Shown here piece by piece: positions 54,321-64,000 of a stretch of 64,000 nucleotides of DNA. The stretch lies in NCBI RefSeq assembly GCF_000155955.1, contig NZ_GG697141.2, positions 328,114 through 392,113 of the forward strand, in the 5' to 3' direction. Position numbers and translations under genes: made by a program. The notes below the pieces were generated by a model. The model saw only the letters and a program-made list of their open reading frames with translations, made no database searches and was not told the DNA's origin. The first letter of the stretch is position 1, and each line of letters begins with the position of its first letter. The stretch comes from Mitsuokella multacida DSM 20544. GTDB lineage: Bacteria; Bacillota; Negativicutes; Selenomonadales; Selenomonadaceae.

Positions 54321-54349
54321 ATTGGTAAGTTTTTGAAGGGAAGTCTTTT

Positions 54350-55843
<1,494 letters not shown>

Positions 55844-55914
55844 GGTGTAACGCTCCTTTAGATTGCTTGACTTCTGATACCATACACAGTGTCGAAGATT
55901 GACGATTTTTCTTA

Positions 55915-55973
55915 GCGTGCATGTGCACGCTCATCACGGTTATTAGAATAGCACTGGCGGAAGGATTTGTCAA
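55915..55973 (-). promoter_or_regulatory. Isomerase promoter with 16-bp LacI-type operator
   Basis: On the minus strand the promoter is TTGACA (55973-55968), 17-bp spacer, TATTCT (55950-55945). The operator GCGTGCA-TG-TGCACGC (55915-55930) is a perfect inverted repeat with a 2-bp centre. It starts about 15 bases past the -10, where a repressor would block initiation. Confidence 0.8.
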
Positions 55974-56132
55974 TTGTTTTATTCGATTTTTGTGTTATTT
56001 ATGCTCGCTTTATGTAGAGATGACCATTTTCTACTAATTAACGGCGCAAAAAAGCGATGAGATAAACGATAAATGCGCTGCAATCGTGAGACAATCTGTT
56101 GAATACGATGAAATAAAAATCAAATTATCGTA

Positions 56133-56190
56133 TTGACGCGCGATTTCTCTTGTGCTATATTGAGTACATGGAAAGCGTTCATGTGCACGC
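56133..56190 (+). promoter_or_regulatory. Xylulokinase operon promoter with matching operator
   Basis: TTGACG (56133-56138), 17-bp spacer, TATATT (56156-56161), then the operator GCGTTCA-TG-TGCACGC (56175-56190), which differs from the first operator by one base. The arrangement mirrors that of the isomerase promoter. The two operators are 260 bp apart. The remaining part of the 382-base gap (55844-56225) is AT-rich with no gene. Confidence 0.8.
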
Positions 56191-56225
56191 AAAAAAATGA
56201 GGCGGGCACAAAGGAGGAAGAAATC

Positions 56226-57749
56226 ATGCGCTATCTGATTGGTATTGATATTGGCACTTCGGCAACGAAGACGGTCTTATTCGATGAGAAATGTCATGTC
56301 GTCACGTCGGCTTCGCAGGAATATCCGCTCTATCAGCCGCAGAACGGCTGGGCGGAGCAGGAGCCGCTCGACTGGTACAATGCGGTGCTGGTGACGATCC
56401 GCAAAGTCGTCAAGGATTCCGGCGTCCCCGCGGAGGACATCAAGGGTATCGGCCTCTCGGGGCAGATGCACGGCCTCGTCATGCTCGACAAGGACAATGC
56501 AGTCATCCGCCCGTCCATCATCTGGTGTGACCAGCGCACGGGCAAGGAATGCGAGGAGATCACGGAGCGCGTCGGCCGCGAGCGCCTCATCGAGATCACG
56601 GCGAACCCGGCACTGACGGGCTTCACGGCGTCAAAGATTCTCTGGGTCCGCAACCACGAGGCCGAGAACTACCGCCGCTGCCGTCACATCCTCTTGCCGA
56701 AGGATTATATCCGCTTCCGCATGACGGGGGAGTATGCGACGGAGGTATCCGATGCGAGCGGCATGCAGCTCTTAGATGTCCCGCACCGCTGCTGGTCGGA
56801 TGAGATCCTCGAGAAACTCGACATCGACAAGGCTCTGCTGCCGAAAGTCTACGAATCGCCGGAGGTCACGGGCACCATCAGCAAAGAATTTTCGGAAAAA
56901 ACGGGATTGTCAGTAGATACTGTCGTCGTCGGCGGCGCTGGCGACAATGCGGCAGCGGCGGTCGGTACGGGCATTGTCTTTGAAGGGCGGGCCTTCACGA
57001 CGATCGGCACGAGCGGCGTCGTCTTCGCGCACACGAGCGAGCCGCACATCGACCCGAAGGGCCGCGTGCACACCTTCTGCTGTGCGGTGCCGGGCTGCTG
57101 GCACGTCATGGGGGTCACGCAGGCGGCGGGCCTCTCGCTGCGCTGGTTCCGCGATAATCTCGCAGAGAGCTATAAGGACAAGGCGGTGCGCCTCGGTGTG
57201 GACTCCTATGACCTCATCAATGAGGATGTTGCGAAGGTGCCGATCGGCAGCCGCCGCCTGATCTACCTGCCGTACCTGATGGGGGAGCGCACGCCGCATC
57301 TCAATCCGAACTGCCGCGGCGTGTTCTTCGGCCTCTCGGCCATCCACACGAAGGCAGACATGCTGCGCGCCGTCATGGAGGGCGTCAGTTACTCGCTGCT
57401 CGACTGCTTCGACATCCTGCGCGAGATGAAGATCAACGTCAAGGAGATGATGGCATGCGGCGGCGGCGGCAAGAGCCGCATCTGGCGCCAGATGCTCGCG
57501 GACATGTACGGCTGCGAGGTCAAGACGATCAAGGCACAGGAGGGACCGGCCCTCGGCGTGGCCATCCTCGCCGGTGTCGGCGCCGGCATCTTCCCGGATG
57601 TACAGACGGCATGCAAGGAATTCATCGAGCAGGATACCTGGTGCCAGCCGGATGCCGCGGCACATGCCTACTACGAGAAGGGGCACGCGCTCTATCAGAA
57701 GCTCTATCGTCAGCTCAAGGACTGCTACGAGGACCTGGCTGCTTTATGA
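56226..57749 (+). CDS. xylB: Xylulokinase (FGGY family)
   Basis: The 507-residue carbohydrate kinase opens with the ATPase motif GIDIGTSATKTVLFD. Xylulokinase hallmarks are GLSGQMHGLVMLD, WCDQRTGKECEEI and YLMGERTPHLNP. It phosphorylates D-xylulose to xylulose 5-phosphate. The ATG at 56226 has a strong AAGGAGGAAGAAATC upstream; the open frame before it is shorter and crosses the operator. It is the first of a same-direction set with the MFS transporter, DUF4867 and LacI genes. Confidence 0.92.
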   Translation: MRYLIGIDIGTSATKTVLFDEKCHVVTSASQEYPLYQPQNGWAEQEPLDWYNAVLVTIRKVVKDSGVPAEDIKGIGLSGQMHGLVMLDKDNAVIRPSIIWCDQRTGKECEEITERVGRERLIEITANPALTGFTASKILWVRNHEAENYRRCRHILLPKDYIRFRMTGEYATEVSDASGMQLLDVPHRCWSDEILEKLDIDKALLPKVYESPEVTGTISKEFSEKTGLSVDTVVVGGAGDNAAAAVGTGIVFEGRAFTTIGTSGVVFAHTSEPHIDPKGRVHTFCCAVPGCWHVMGVTQAAGLSLRWFRDNLAESYKDKAVRLGVDSYDLINEDVAKVPIGSRRLIYLPYLMGERTPHLNPNCRGVFFGLSAIHTKADMLRAVMEGVSYSLLDCFDILREMKINVKEMMACGGGGKSRIWRQMLADMYGCEVKTIKAQEGPALGVAILAGVGAGIFPDVQTACKEFIEQDTWCQPDAAAHAYYEKGHALYQKLYRQLKDCYEDLAAL

Positions 57750-57785
57750 GAATAGGTGTATTTATGGATTAAGGGAGTGTATCGT

Positions 57786-59204
57786 ATGACGGAGGGAATC
57801 ATGGAAAACAAGACGGAGGCCGCCGCTCAGAAGCGCGCTGCATGGGTCCGCAAGTGTATCTACTTTGCTGCCGGCATGGCAGGCCTGCTCTTTGGTCTCG
57901 ACCAGGGCGTCATCTCTGGCGCACTGCCGTTCATCAGTCAGGAGTGGGGGCTCTCGAGCCAGGAACAGGAATGGGTCGTCAGCTCGATGATGGTCGGCGC
58001 TGCGACAGGCGCCATCATCGCGTCATTCCTGGCACGCGGCATCGGCCGCAAGAAGAGCCTGCTCATCGGCGCTTCGCTGTTCATCGTCGGTTGCGTCGGC
58101 TCGGGTATGGCGGCGAGCGCTTCGATGCTCATCGGCTTCCGCCTGATCCTCGGCCTCTCGGTCGGTATCGCCTCGTACACGGCGCCGCTGTACCTCGCCG
58201 AGATGTCGGACAAGGACGCGCGCGGCAAGGTCATCTCGGGCTATCAGCTCATGGTCACGGTCGGCATCCTGGCCGCTTTCCTCTCGGATACGGCATTCAG
58301 TTACTCGGGCGACTGGCGCATGATGCTGACGGTCATCGCCATCCCGGCCATCATCCTCATCCTGACGGTCTCGCGCCTGCCGGACAGCCCGCGCTGGCTC
58401 GCGACGAAGGGCCGCTTTGCTGAGGCCTCGACGGTCCTCAACTCGCTGCACGCCAGTGCTAAGATTGCCGAAGAAGAACTCGCTGACATCAAGGAGACGC
58501 TGAAGGTCAAGCAGGCTGGCTGGCATCTCTTCAAGACGAACAAGAACGTCCGTCGCGCTGTATTCCTCGGTGTGCTGCTCCAGGCGATGCAGCAGTTCAC
58601 GGGCTTCAATGTCATCATGTATTATTCGCCGAAGATCCTGAGCCTTGCGGGCTTCTCGAGCACGGAAGACCAGATGATCGGCACGGTCCTCAACGGCATT
58701 GTCTTCACGCTGTCCACGTTCATTGCCATCGGCATGGTCGATAAATCCGGCCGCAAGCCGGCCCTGAAGATTGGCTTCGGCGTCATGGCACTCTCGATGG
58801 CTGCTGTCGGCGTCTGCATGTCCATGCTGGAAGGCGGCACGGCACCGGCTTGGGTCTCTTACTTCGCTGCGGTCATGACGATGGTCAGCATCGCGGGCTT
58901 CGGCATGAGCGCCGGCCCGATTGTCTGGGTCCTCTGCTCGGAGATCCAGCCGCTCAAGAGCCGTGAGTTCGGCATTGCCTGCTCGACGATGACGAACTGG
59001 ATCACCTGCGCAATCGTCGGTGCGACGTTCCTGTCCCTCGTCGATGCGCTCGGCTCGGCACACACGTTCTGGCTCTACGCTGGCCTCAATGCCTTCTTCA
59101 TCGTCCTGACGATGGCCTTTGTCCCGGAGACGAAGAACGTCACGCTCGAGCAGATCGAGAAGAACCTCATGTCTGGCAAGAAGCTGCGCGACATCGGCTG
59201 CTGA
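57786..59204 (+). CDS. Sugar MFS transporter (sugar porter family)
   Basis: The 472-residue sugar porter has 12 membrane helices. Family motifs are GLDQGVISGALPFISQEW, DRxGRK-like RGIGRKKSL, RLPDSPRWLATKGR, QQFTGFNVIMYYSPKI (core: FTGFNVIMYYSP), and PETKNVTLEQIE near the end. It resembles bacterial xylose/arabinose proton symporters such as XylE and AraE. Two ATG codons 15 bases apart both have good ribosome binding sites (AAGGGAG and GGAGGGA); I give the earlier one. It follows xylB after 36 bases. Confidence 0.9.
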   Translation: MTEGIMENKTEAAAQKRAAWVRKCIYFAAGMAGLLFGLDQGVISGALPFISQEWGLSSQEQEWVVSSMMVGAATGAIIASFLARGIGRKKSLLIGASLFIVGCVGSGMAASASMLIGFRLILGLSVGIASYTAPLYLAEMSDKDARGKVISGYQLMVTVGILAAFLSDTAFSYSGDWRMMLTVIAIPAIILILTVSRLPDSPRWLATKGRFAEASTVLNSLHASAKIAEEELADIKETLKVKQAGWHLFKTNKNVRRAVFLGVLLQAMQQFTGFNVIMYYSPKILSLAGFSSTEDQMIGTVLNGIVFTLSTFIAIGMVDKSGRKPALKIGFGVMALSMAAVGVCMSMLEGGTAPAWVSYFAAVMTMVSIAGFGMSAGPIVWVLCSEIQPLKSREFGIACSTMTNWITCAIVGATFLSLVDALGSAHTFWLYAGLNAFFIVLTMAFVPETKNVTLEQIEKNLMSGKKLRDIGC

Positions 59205-59336
59205 TTGGCTGACTGCAAGAGATGAGACGACTTTATGGATGGATTGGGCCCCGTGTCCTTTTGCGGGGGCCGGTCATCCTGTAAAATGAATCGTATGATG
59301 ATACGGTCTAGTAGATACATTCAGAGGAGAGATACT

Positions 59337-59954
59337 ATGAAATCTGTAACAGATGAAGCATTCCGCCCGTATGGGCGCGTCCTGCCGCTCGATACGAAAG
59401 AATTCTGCACGGCGCTGAAGGGAATCGACATCCCGGCTGAGGGGACGGTCTACGAGCCGTCTGTCGCATCGTTCGAAGCGCTGCCGCTCTTCAAGGAGCT
59501 GACGGAGAAGACGTACGGCGAGATGCCGACGGAGCTCGGCCACTGCAGCGGCCACAATGAAGCACTCAATGCGCTTGAGTACCATCGCTCGTCGGAGATC
59601 GACATCGCGGCGACGGACCTCGTGCTGATGGTCGGCCGCCAGCAGGACATCGACCCGAAGACGTTGACGTACGACACGGGCAATGTCGAGTGTTTCTTCG
59701 TGCCGGCCGGCACGGCAGTAGAGCTCTACGCGACGACGCTGCATTTCGCTCCGTGCGGCATCGACGGCAAGGAGTTCCGCTGCGGCGTCGCTCTGCCGCG
59801 CGGCACGAATGAAGCGCTCAAGGACCCCATCGCTAAGGAAGGGGAGGACCGCCTGCTGTTCGCGGTCAACAAGTGGTTGATTGCCCACAAAGAGAGCGGC
59901 CTCGACAAGGACGGCGCGTTCATCGGCCTCAAGGGGGAGAACCTCACGCTCTGA
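59337..59954 (+). CDS. DUF4867 family protein
   Basis: The 205-residue protein resembles the cupin-like DUF4867 family, often found in sugar-utilisation gene sets. Segments such as YGRVLPLDTKEFC, LGHCSGHNEALNALEYHRSSEIDIA (core: GHCSGHNEALNALEYH) and ECFFVPAGTAVELYA suit a small sugar-binding or mutarotase-like role, which is an inference. The start is the ATG at 59337 (AGAGGAGAGATACT upstream). A GC-rich hairpin (about 59247-59271) lies between it and the transporter gene. Confidence 0.82.
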   Translation: MKSVTDEAFRPYGRVLPLDTKEFCTALKGIDIPAEGTVYEPSVASFEALPLFKELTEKTYGEMPTELGHCSGHNEALNALEYHRSSEIDIAATDLVLMVGRQQDIDPKTLTYDTGNVECFFVPAGTAVELYATTLHFAPCGIDGKEFRCGVALPRGTNEALKDPIAKEGEDRLLFAVNKWLIAHKESGLDKDGAFIGLKGENLTL

Positions 59955-59997
59955 TGATCTGCCCGTCGTGAAGGGAAGTTTTGATAGGGGGGAGAAA

Positions 59998-60046
59998 CCT
60001 CACCGCATGGCTCAGCCGCGTGGTGAGGCTTCTTTTTGCCTTTTTG
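59998..60046 (+). terminator. Terminator after DUF4867
   Basis: CCTCACC (59998-60004) pairs with GGTGAGG (60022-60028), with further pairing inside, followed by T5. Confidence 0.8.
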
Positions 60047-60131
60047 CGCATGATTGTCGCCATAGTCGCACAAATCTGCTAAAATAAGGGATAAAGACAG
60101 GAACGCATGCTACATGTTGGAGGATATATAC

Positions 60132-61148
60132 ATGGTTACCATGAAGAAGATAGCAGAGCTCTGCGGTGTCTCGCGCGGCACGGTGGACCGCGCGCTCAAC
60201 GGACGCGGCAGGGTCAACGCAGAGACGGCGGCGATGATCAAGAAGATGGCGGAGCAGCTCGGCTATGAGCCAAACCCGGCGGGCAAGGCCTTGGCGGCGC
60301 GCAAGAATCATCCGGTCATCGGGGTCCTGCTGCCGTCGGAGGGCAATGCCTTCTTTGACGATGTCATCCACGGCATGGACCGCGCGGCGGCGGCCTATGC
60401 CATCTACGGCCTGACGGTCCGCTACTATCCGATGAAGGGCTACAACGTCGACAAGCAGCTGCACCTCATGGAGCAGATGAAGGGGAAGGTCAATGCCCTG
60501 ATCATCAGCCCTATCGACGATGCGCGCATCGCGAAGGCCATCGACGACTTTGTCGATGCGGGCATCTTCGTCGTGACGGTCGTCAACGACATCAAGAGCT
60601 CGAAGCGTCACTGCTATGTCGGCAGCGATTACTTCAACGGCGGCGAGACGGCCTGTGCGCTCTTGCATGCGCTGCTCGGCGAGCAGGCGAAGGTCGGCAT
60701 CGTCATGGGCAGCCGGCAGGTCCTCGGCCACCGCGAGAGGCTAGAGGGCTTCGAGCACCGCATGAAGAGACTCCCAGGCTTCTCTATCGTCGACGTCGTC
60801 GAGAACGGCGACGATGAGATCTGCTCGTACGAGCGCACGAAGAACCTGCTCGACGACCATCCGGACATCTCGGCGATGTTCCTGCTCGCGGCCGGCGTTT
60901 ACGGTGCCTGCCGCGCCATCATGCAGCTGCCGGAGGGGAAGCGCCCCGTGACGATCGCGTTCGACAGCGTGCCTTCGACGGTCGAGATGATGCGCCAGGG
61001 CATCGTCAAGGCCATCCTCTACCAGCATCCGGTCCGGCAGGGGCGCATGGCCATCAACCTCGCCTTCGAGTACCTCGTCAACGGCAGGATGCCGGACAAG
61101 AAGAATTACATCATGAAGAATGAGATACGGCTGCTCGAGAATCTCTGA
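60132..61148 (+). CDS. LacI-family transcriptional repressor
   Basis: The 338-residue regulator has a LacI-type helix-turn-helix at the N-terminus (MKKIAELCGVSRGTVDRALNGRGRVN) and a periplasmic-binding-like sugar domain (VIGVLLPSEGNAFFDDVIHGM region; core NAFFDDVIHGM). It most likely binds the two 16-bp palindromes in the isomerase-xylulokinase gap. The ATG at 60132 follows TTGGAGGATATATAC; an ATG 18 bases upstream is possible but has no better site. It has its own terminator upstream and downstream, so it may be transcribed separately. Confidence 0.9.
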   Translation: MVTMKKIAELCGVSRGTVDRALNGRGRVNAETAAMIKKMAEQLGYEPNPAGKALAARKNHPVIGVLLPSEGNAFFDDVIHGMDRAAAAYAIYGLTVRYYPMKGYNVDKQLHLMEQMKGKVNALIISPIDDARIAKAIDDFVDAGIFVVTVVNDIKSSKRHCYVGSDYFNGGETACALLHALLGEQAKVGIVMGSRQVLGHRERLEGFEHRMKRLPGFSIVDVVENGDDEICSYERTKNLLDDHPDISAMFLLAAGVYGACRAIMQLPEGKRPVTIAFDSVPSTVEMMRQGIVKAILYQHPVRQGRMAINLAFEYLVNGRMPDKKNYIMKNEIRLLENL

Positions 61149-61165
61149 GAGCTGCCTTGGCACGG

Positions 61166-61198
61166 ACAGGCCTGCAAAGATGCAGGCCTGTTTTTATT
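61166..61198 (+). terminator. Terminator of the LacI gene
   Basis: ACAGGCCTGCA (61166-61176), loop AAGA, TGCAGGCCTGT (61181-61191), then T4. Confidence 0.93.
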
Positions 61199-61229
61199 TG
61201 ACAAGATATTTGACATTCTCGCGCTTACT

Positions 61230-61258
61230 TTGACAAATACGCTGACATATGTTAATAT
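61230..61258 (+). promoter_or_regulatory. Promoter of the small membrane protein gene
   Basis: TTGACA (61230-61235), 17-bp spacer, TAATAT (61253-61258), a strong match to the consensus. Confidence 0.75.
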
Positions 61259-61308
61259 TAAGGCATAAGTTTTACAATTGTTAAAGATAATGACGGGAGG
61301 TCTTATAT

Positions 61309-61770
61309 ATGTATATCGTGTCGAAGAAAATCGGGCGCCTGCCCTTTGCCTTAGCGAGTATCCTGCTCTACGTCTCTGTGCCGCTCTATTACGCGGCCTG
61401 GGAGTACGAGACAGTCGAGCCGTATCTCTCGGAGCCGACGGGGCTCGTCATGGGGCTCTTCAGCATCCTCGGCAGCGGCATTCCGTTCTGCTTTGCGCAT
61501 CAGGTCGGCGGCCTGGCGTCGCTGGAGTTCACGGCGCCGTTTGCGCTCCTCTTATTGCTCGTCACGCTCTGGCGCTGCAATGACTGCCGCGCGAGCCGGC
61601 TCGTGCTCGTCGGCCAGTGCCTGCCGCTCCTCAACCTGCTGACGCTCGTCTACCTGACGGTGCAGCAGCGCCCGGTGCGCCCTGTGCACTCGGCCCCTGT
61701 GCGCCAGTCCCTGCCGCAGCATGCGGAGGCGCCTGTCGATTGGCGGCCGTCATGGCGCCATATCGCCTGA
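61309..61770 (+). CDS. Small membrane protein, 153 residues
   Basis: I do not recognise this protein. It has three to four hydrophobic segments (including LPFALASILLYVSVPLYYAAW and FALLLLLVTLW) and a C-terminal Pro- and Arg-rich tail (HSAPVRQSLPQHAEAPVDW). GGGAGGTCTTATAT precedes the ATG, and it has a strong promoter of its own. It lies just upstream of an XRE/ImmA-like pair, with a 67-base gap. Confidence 0.7.
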   Translation: MYIVSKKIGRLPFALASILLYVSVPLYYAAWEYETVEPYLSEPTGLVMGLFSILGSGIPFCFAHQVGGLASLEFTAPFALLLLLVTLWRCNDCRASRLVLVGQCLPLLNLLTLVYLTVQQRPVRPVHSAPVRQSLPQHAEAPVDWRPSWRHIA

Positions 61771-61837
61771 GGGATTGTCTTGTCTGTAAGGCAGAGCGAT
61801 GATAGAATGATAAAAGCAATGATTTGAGAGTGAGGGA

Positions 61838-62248
61838 ATGATCGTGAAATTCTGTGATAAACTGTTGCAGCTGCGCCGCGCGCGCCGGCTCACGCAGAAG
61901 GATGTGGCGGCGGCCTGCGGCATCACGCGCCAGACGTACAGCGGCTATGAGTCGGGGGAGCGCTACCCGAAGAAGAAGGAGATGTATCAAGTCCTCGCGG
62001 ACTTCTTCGAGGTCGATGTCGACTACCTCTACACGGACCGCGAGATGTTCCTCGACGCGGCGCACGAGCAGTACGGCAGCCGCGGCATGGCGCAGGCGCA
62101 GGAGCTCGTGAGCCAGCTAGCAGGCATGTTCGCGGGCGGCGAGCTCTCGGACCAGGACCGTGAGGCCGTCATGCGCTCGCTCGAGCGGGCCTACTGGCTA
62201 GCCAAGGAAGACAACCAGAAATACACGCCGAAAAAATACAGGAAGTGA
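61838..62248 (+). CDS. XRE-family helix-turn-helix regulator
   Basis: The 136-residue protein has an N-terminal Cro/CI-type helix-turn-helix (RRLTQKDVAAACGITRQTYSGYESGERYPKKK; core DVAAACGITRQTYSGYE) and a helical C-terminal half that is probably for dimerisation or partner contact. It lies nine bases upstream of an ImmA/IrrE-type peptidase, the usual arrangement for regulator and anti-repressor protease. The target operator is not known. Confidence 0.88.
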   Translation: MIVKFCDKLLQLRRARRLTQKDVAAACGITRQTYSGYESGERYPKKKEMYQVLADFFEVDVDYLYTDREMFLDAAHEQYGSRGMAQAQELVSQLAGMFAGGELSDQDREAVMRSLERAYWLAKEDNQKYTPKKYRK

Positions 62249-62257
62249 AGTGATTGG

Positions 62258-62773
62258 ATGGATTCGATACAGCTCTATCAGGCCGCGCAGAAGGTCCAGC
62301 CGTCCGCCGGTCATGAGATGCTGGCACTCGCGCAGGAGCTCGGCATCCATGTCGAATTCGCGGATGATTACAAGGACTTGCTCGGCATGTACTTCAACAA
62401 GTGGCACCACCGCTTCATCTTCCTCAACAGCCGCCTCGATGAGGACTGGCTGCCGATGGTGCTCGCGCATGAGATCGGCCACGACCAGCTGCATCGCGAG
62501 CTCGCGAAGACGGGCCTGCAGGAATTCGAGCTCTTCCGCATGAACAGCCGCACGGAGTACGAGGCAAATGCCTTCGCGGCGCATCTCCTGCTCGACAACG
62601 ACGAGGTCTACCGGCTCGTGCGCGCGGGCGAGGACATGGAGACAATCTCGAAGCGCCTGCGCTGCAACATCAACCTCATGCTCATCAAGATGCGCGAGAT
62701 GGTCGCGCTCGGCTACGACCTGCGGCTGACGGATACGGCCGACAGCCAGTTCTTCAAGAAAATCCGCGCCTGA
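62258..62773 (+). CDS. ImmA/IrrE-family metallopeptidase
   Basis: The 171-residue zinc peptidase has HEIGHDQLH at residues 71-79 (zinc ligands H71 and H75, catalytic E72). A third ligand is likely in the later EYEANAFAAHLLL segment. Family members cleave a cognate XRE repressor, as in ICE or DNA-damage responses. Here the XRE protein just upstream is the natural partner. The start is the ATG at 62258; GAAGTGATTGG upstream is a weak site. Confidence 0.87.
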   Translation: MDSIQLYQAAQKVQPSAGHEMLALAQELGIHVEFADDYKDLLGMYFNKWHHRFIFLNSRLDEDWLPMVLAHEIGHDQLHRELAKTGLQEFELFRMNSRTEYEANAFAAHLLLDNDEVYRLVRAGEDMETISKRLRCNINLMLIKMREMVALGYDLRLTDTADSQFFKKIRA

Positions 62774-62784
62774 ATCGATATTAT

Positions 62785-62831
62785 AAAAAATCCTGCCCAC
62801 ACCGCAGTCTGCGATGTGGGCAGGATTTTTG
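62785..62831. terminator. Bidirectional terminator
   Basis: AAAAAATCCTGCCCACA (62785-62801) pairs with TGTGGGCAGGATTTTT (62815-62830), with a small inner stem. It serves the peptidase and the convergent acyltransferase. Confidence 0.93.
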
Positions 62832-62839
62832 TTTGCTCG

Positions 62840-63976
62840 TCATTTCTTGCGCGGGTAGACGCCGATGGTCCATTCGTTGAGGATGGACAGGCGCTCGCCG
62901 AGCTTGCGGCAGAGGGCCGCGGCAATCATGGAGAGCCCGAGGATCACGAAGTAGAAGGCAATCGTGACGGGGGCCGTCATGAGGTGCCCGCTCTTCTGGA
63001 GCAGCGTGGCTGCGTAGGTGATGAAGAACGGGTGGACGAGGTAGGCGAAGTAGGAGTGGCGGCCGAGCTGGTGCAGGATGGGATTGAGCCATCCCGGGTA
63101 CTTCTGGTACGTGAAGATCGTGAAGAAGAAGACCGAGCTGGCCAGCGTGTAGAAGAGGCCCGCCGGGCTCAGCTGATGAGCCGTGTTGATGGCCTCGAGC
63201 GGTGTGTAGCCCGTCTCGAAAATCAGCTGGTAGTAGTAGGCGAGGAGCCAGACGAGCGAGGCCCAGAAGAACACCGTGATGGCGCGCCGGTTCTCCTTCA
63301 TGAAGCGCTGGAATTCCTGGATGTGCACCGCAAGATAGCCGCCGAGCACGAAGATGAAGACGTAGTGGACGACCCAGTAGTTGAGGCGGTACATGAGGAA
63401 GGGCTTGAGCAAGGAGTGGTCGGGCAGCGCGTAGACGAACGTGTTGAACGCCACGGAGAAGCTCGACCAGTAGTCAAAGCCCAGCTGCGCGACGAAGAGC
63501 AGGATCAGGCTGACCTTGCCCGCGCGCCGCACGATGGCAATCCAGAGCGGCATGAGCAGGTAGAACCAGATCAGGATCACGAGGAAGTAGAGCTGGTATT
63601 TCGCCGTACCGAAGAACAGGATGCTCAGGAGGTGCAGCGGGTCGGGGAATCCGACGCCGTAGAACAGGCCATCGTGCAGCAGGTAGAAGGCGGACCAGAC
63701 GAGGTACGGGATGAGGACCGTACGGAAGCGCTTCTTCATGAAGGCCCGGTAGTCGAGCGGCTCGTGGATGTCGAGGTTGTAGAAGAGCCCGAAGGCCGAG
63801 ATGAAGAAGAAGATGGGCACGCTGAAGCGCGAGGCCACCTCTAAGAGGGCAATCAGATGGACGTTGGCCGTCTGGTTCATGAGGTACTGCGAACCGACGT
63901 GGATGGCGATGACGCCCATCATCGCGATGCCGCGGATGTATTCGATGGCAGGCAGGCGGGGCTTCCGCTTTTTCAC
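62840..63976 (-). CDS. Acyltransferase 3 family membrane protein (partial at 5' end)
   Basis: The 378 residues visible form a membrane protein with about ten helices. Family features are AIEYIRGIAMMGVIAIHVGS near the N-terminus (the invariant His) and YLVHPFF near the end. Members O-acetylate or acylate surface polysaccharides and lipids. The frame is open past the GTG at 63976 to the window edge, with no ribosome binding site there, so the true start probably lies outside the window. Confidence 0.85.
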   Translation of the reverse strand: MKKRKPRLPAIEYIRGIAMMGVIAIHVGSQYLMNQTANVHLIALLEVASRFSVPIFFFISAFGLFYNLDIHEPLDYRAFMKKRFRTVLIPYLVWSAFYLLHDGLFYGVGFPDPLHLLSILFFGTAKYQLYFLVILIWFYLLMPLWIAIVRRAGKVSLILLFVAQLGFDYWSSFSVAFNTFVYALPDHSLLKPFLMYRLNYWVVHYVFIFVLGGYLAVHIQEFQRFMKENRRAITVFFWASLVWLLAYYYQLIFETGYTPLEAINTAHQLSPAGLFYTLASSVFFFTIFTYQKYPGWLNPILHQLGRHSYFAYLVHPFFITYAATLLQKSGHLMTAPVTIAFYFVILGLSMIAAALCRKLGERLSILNEWTIGVYPRKK

Positions 63977-64000
63977 GGGAGCTGCTGCCGGGGATTCTTG

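Overview
The window is GC-rich chromosomal DNA from an anaerobic or fermentative member of the Firmicutes. I favour the Negativicutes (Selenomonadaceae, for example the Selenomonas/Mitsuokella group). This is an inference from four things: T-box and yybP-ykoY control as in Gram-positives, many short ATGA gene overlaps and occasional TTG/GTG starts, an oxygen-sensitive pyruvate formate-lyase, and a Gram-positive-type urease gene order. I saw no rRNA, tRNA, CRISPR array, integrase or transposase. Gene density is high and most operons end in clear intrinsic terminators.

Layout. 1-6.2 kb: a radical SAM protein, a HAD phosphatase, a candidate rod-shaped 6S-like RNA, class II aldolase, and a uracil permease/pseudouridine synthase pair. 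6.5-14.3 kb: aspartate kinase, an aminotransferase, a phosphate-uptake pair behind a Pho-like box, a nucleoside kinase and an alanine/glycine symporter. 14.6-18.7 kb: an unknown 199-residue protein, a promoter-driven 26-codon small ORF, an ACT/DUF711 pair, endonuclease III and a GNAT enzyme. 18.7-22.6 kb: a tyrosine T-box controlling aroF-tyrA, then a UPF0158 protein, a glyoxalase-like protein and a secreted protein.

22.6-33.1 kb is the most coherent block. A complete urea ABC transporter (urtABCDE) is followed directly by a complete urease cluster (ureABCEFGD). All twelve genes face one way behind one strong promoter. A perfect inverted repeat abuts the -35 and a terminator-like hairpin sits in the leader. 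33.2-38.7 kb is a LysR-linked cluster of unknown substrate (dehydrogenase, DUF6282 hydrolase, DMT exporter, nitrilase), preceded by a textbook T-N11-A LysR box and followed by a DUF5131 protein.

38.7-49.6 kb: a Cys-rich redox family protein, an ACT protein, a divergent AraC/MFS pair, histidinol phosphatase, a TerC transporter behind a manganese riboswitch, BCCT and DUF389 membrane proteins, 3-methyladenine glycosylase, and NUDIX-pflA-pflB. 52-54.3 kb: a TDT transporter and two unknown proteins.

54.3-61.2 kb is a pentose-type sugar locus. A COG2407 (L-fucose/L-arabinose isomerase fold) gene is divergent from xylulokinase, a sugar MFS transporter, a DUF4867 protein and a LacI regulator. Two near-identical 16-bp operators lie at mirror positions just downstream of the two divergent promoters. 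No classical xylose isomerase is visible, so the COG2407 enzyme may supply that step. 61.3-64 kb: a small membrane protein, an XRE/ImmA-type pair and an acyltransferase that runs off the window.
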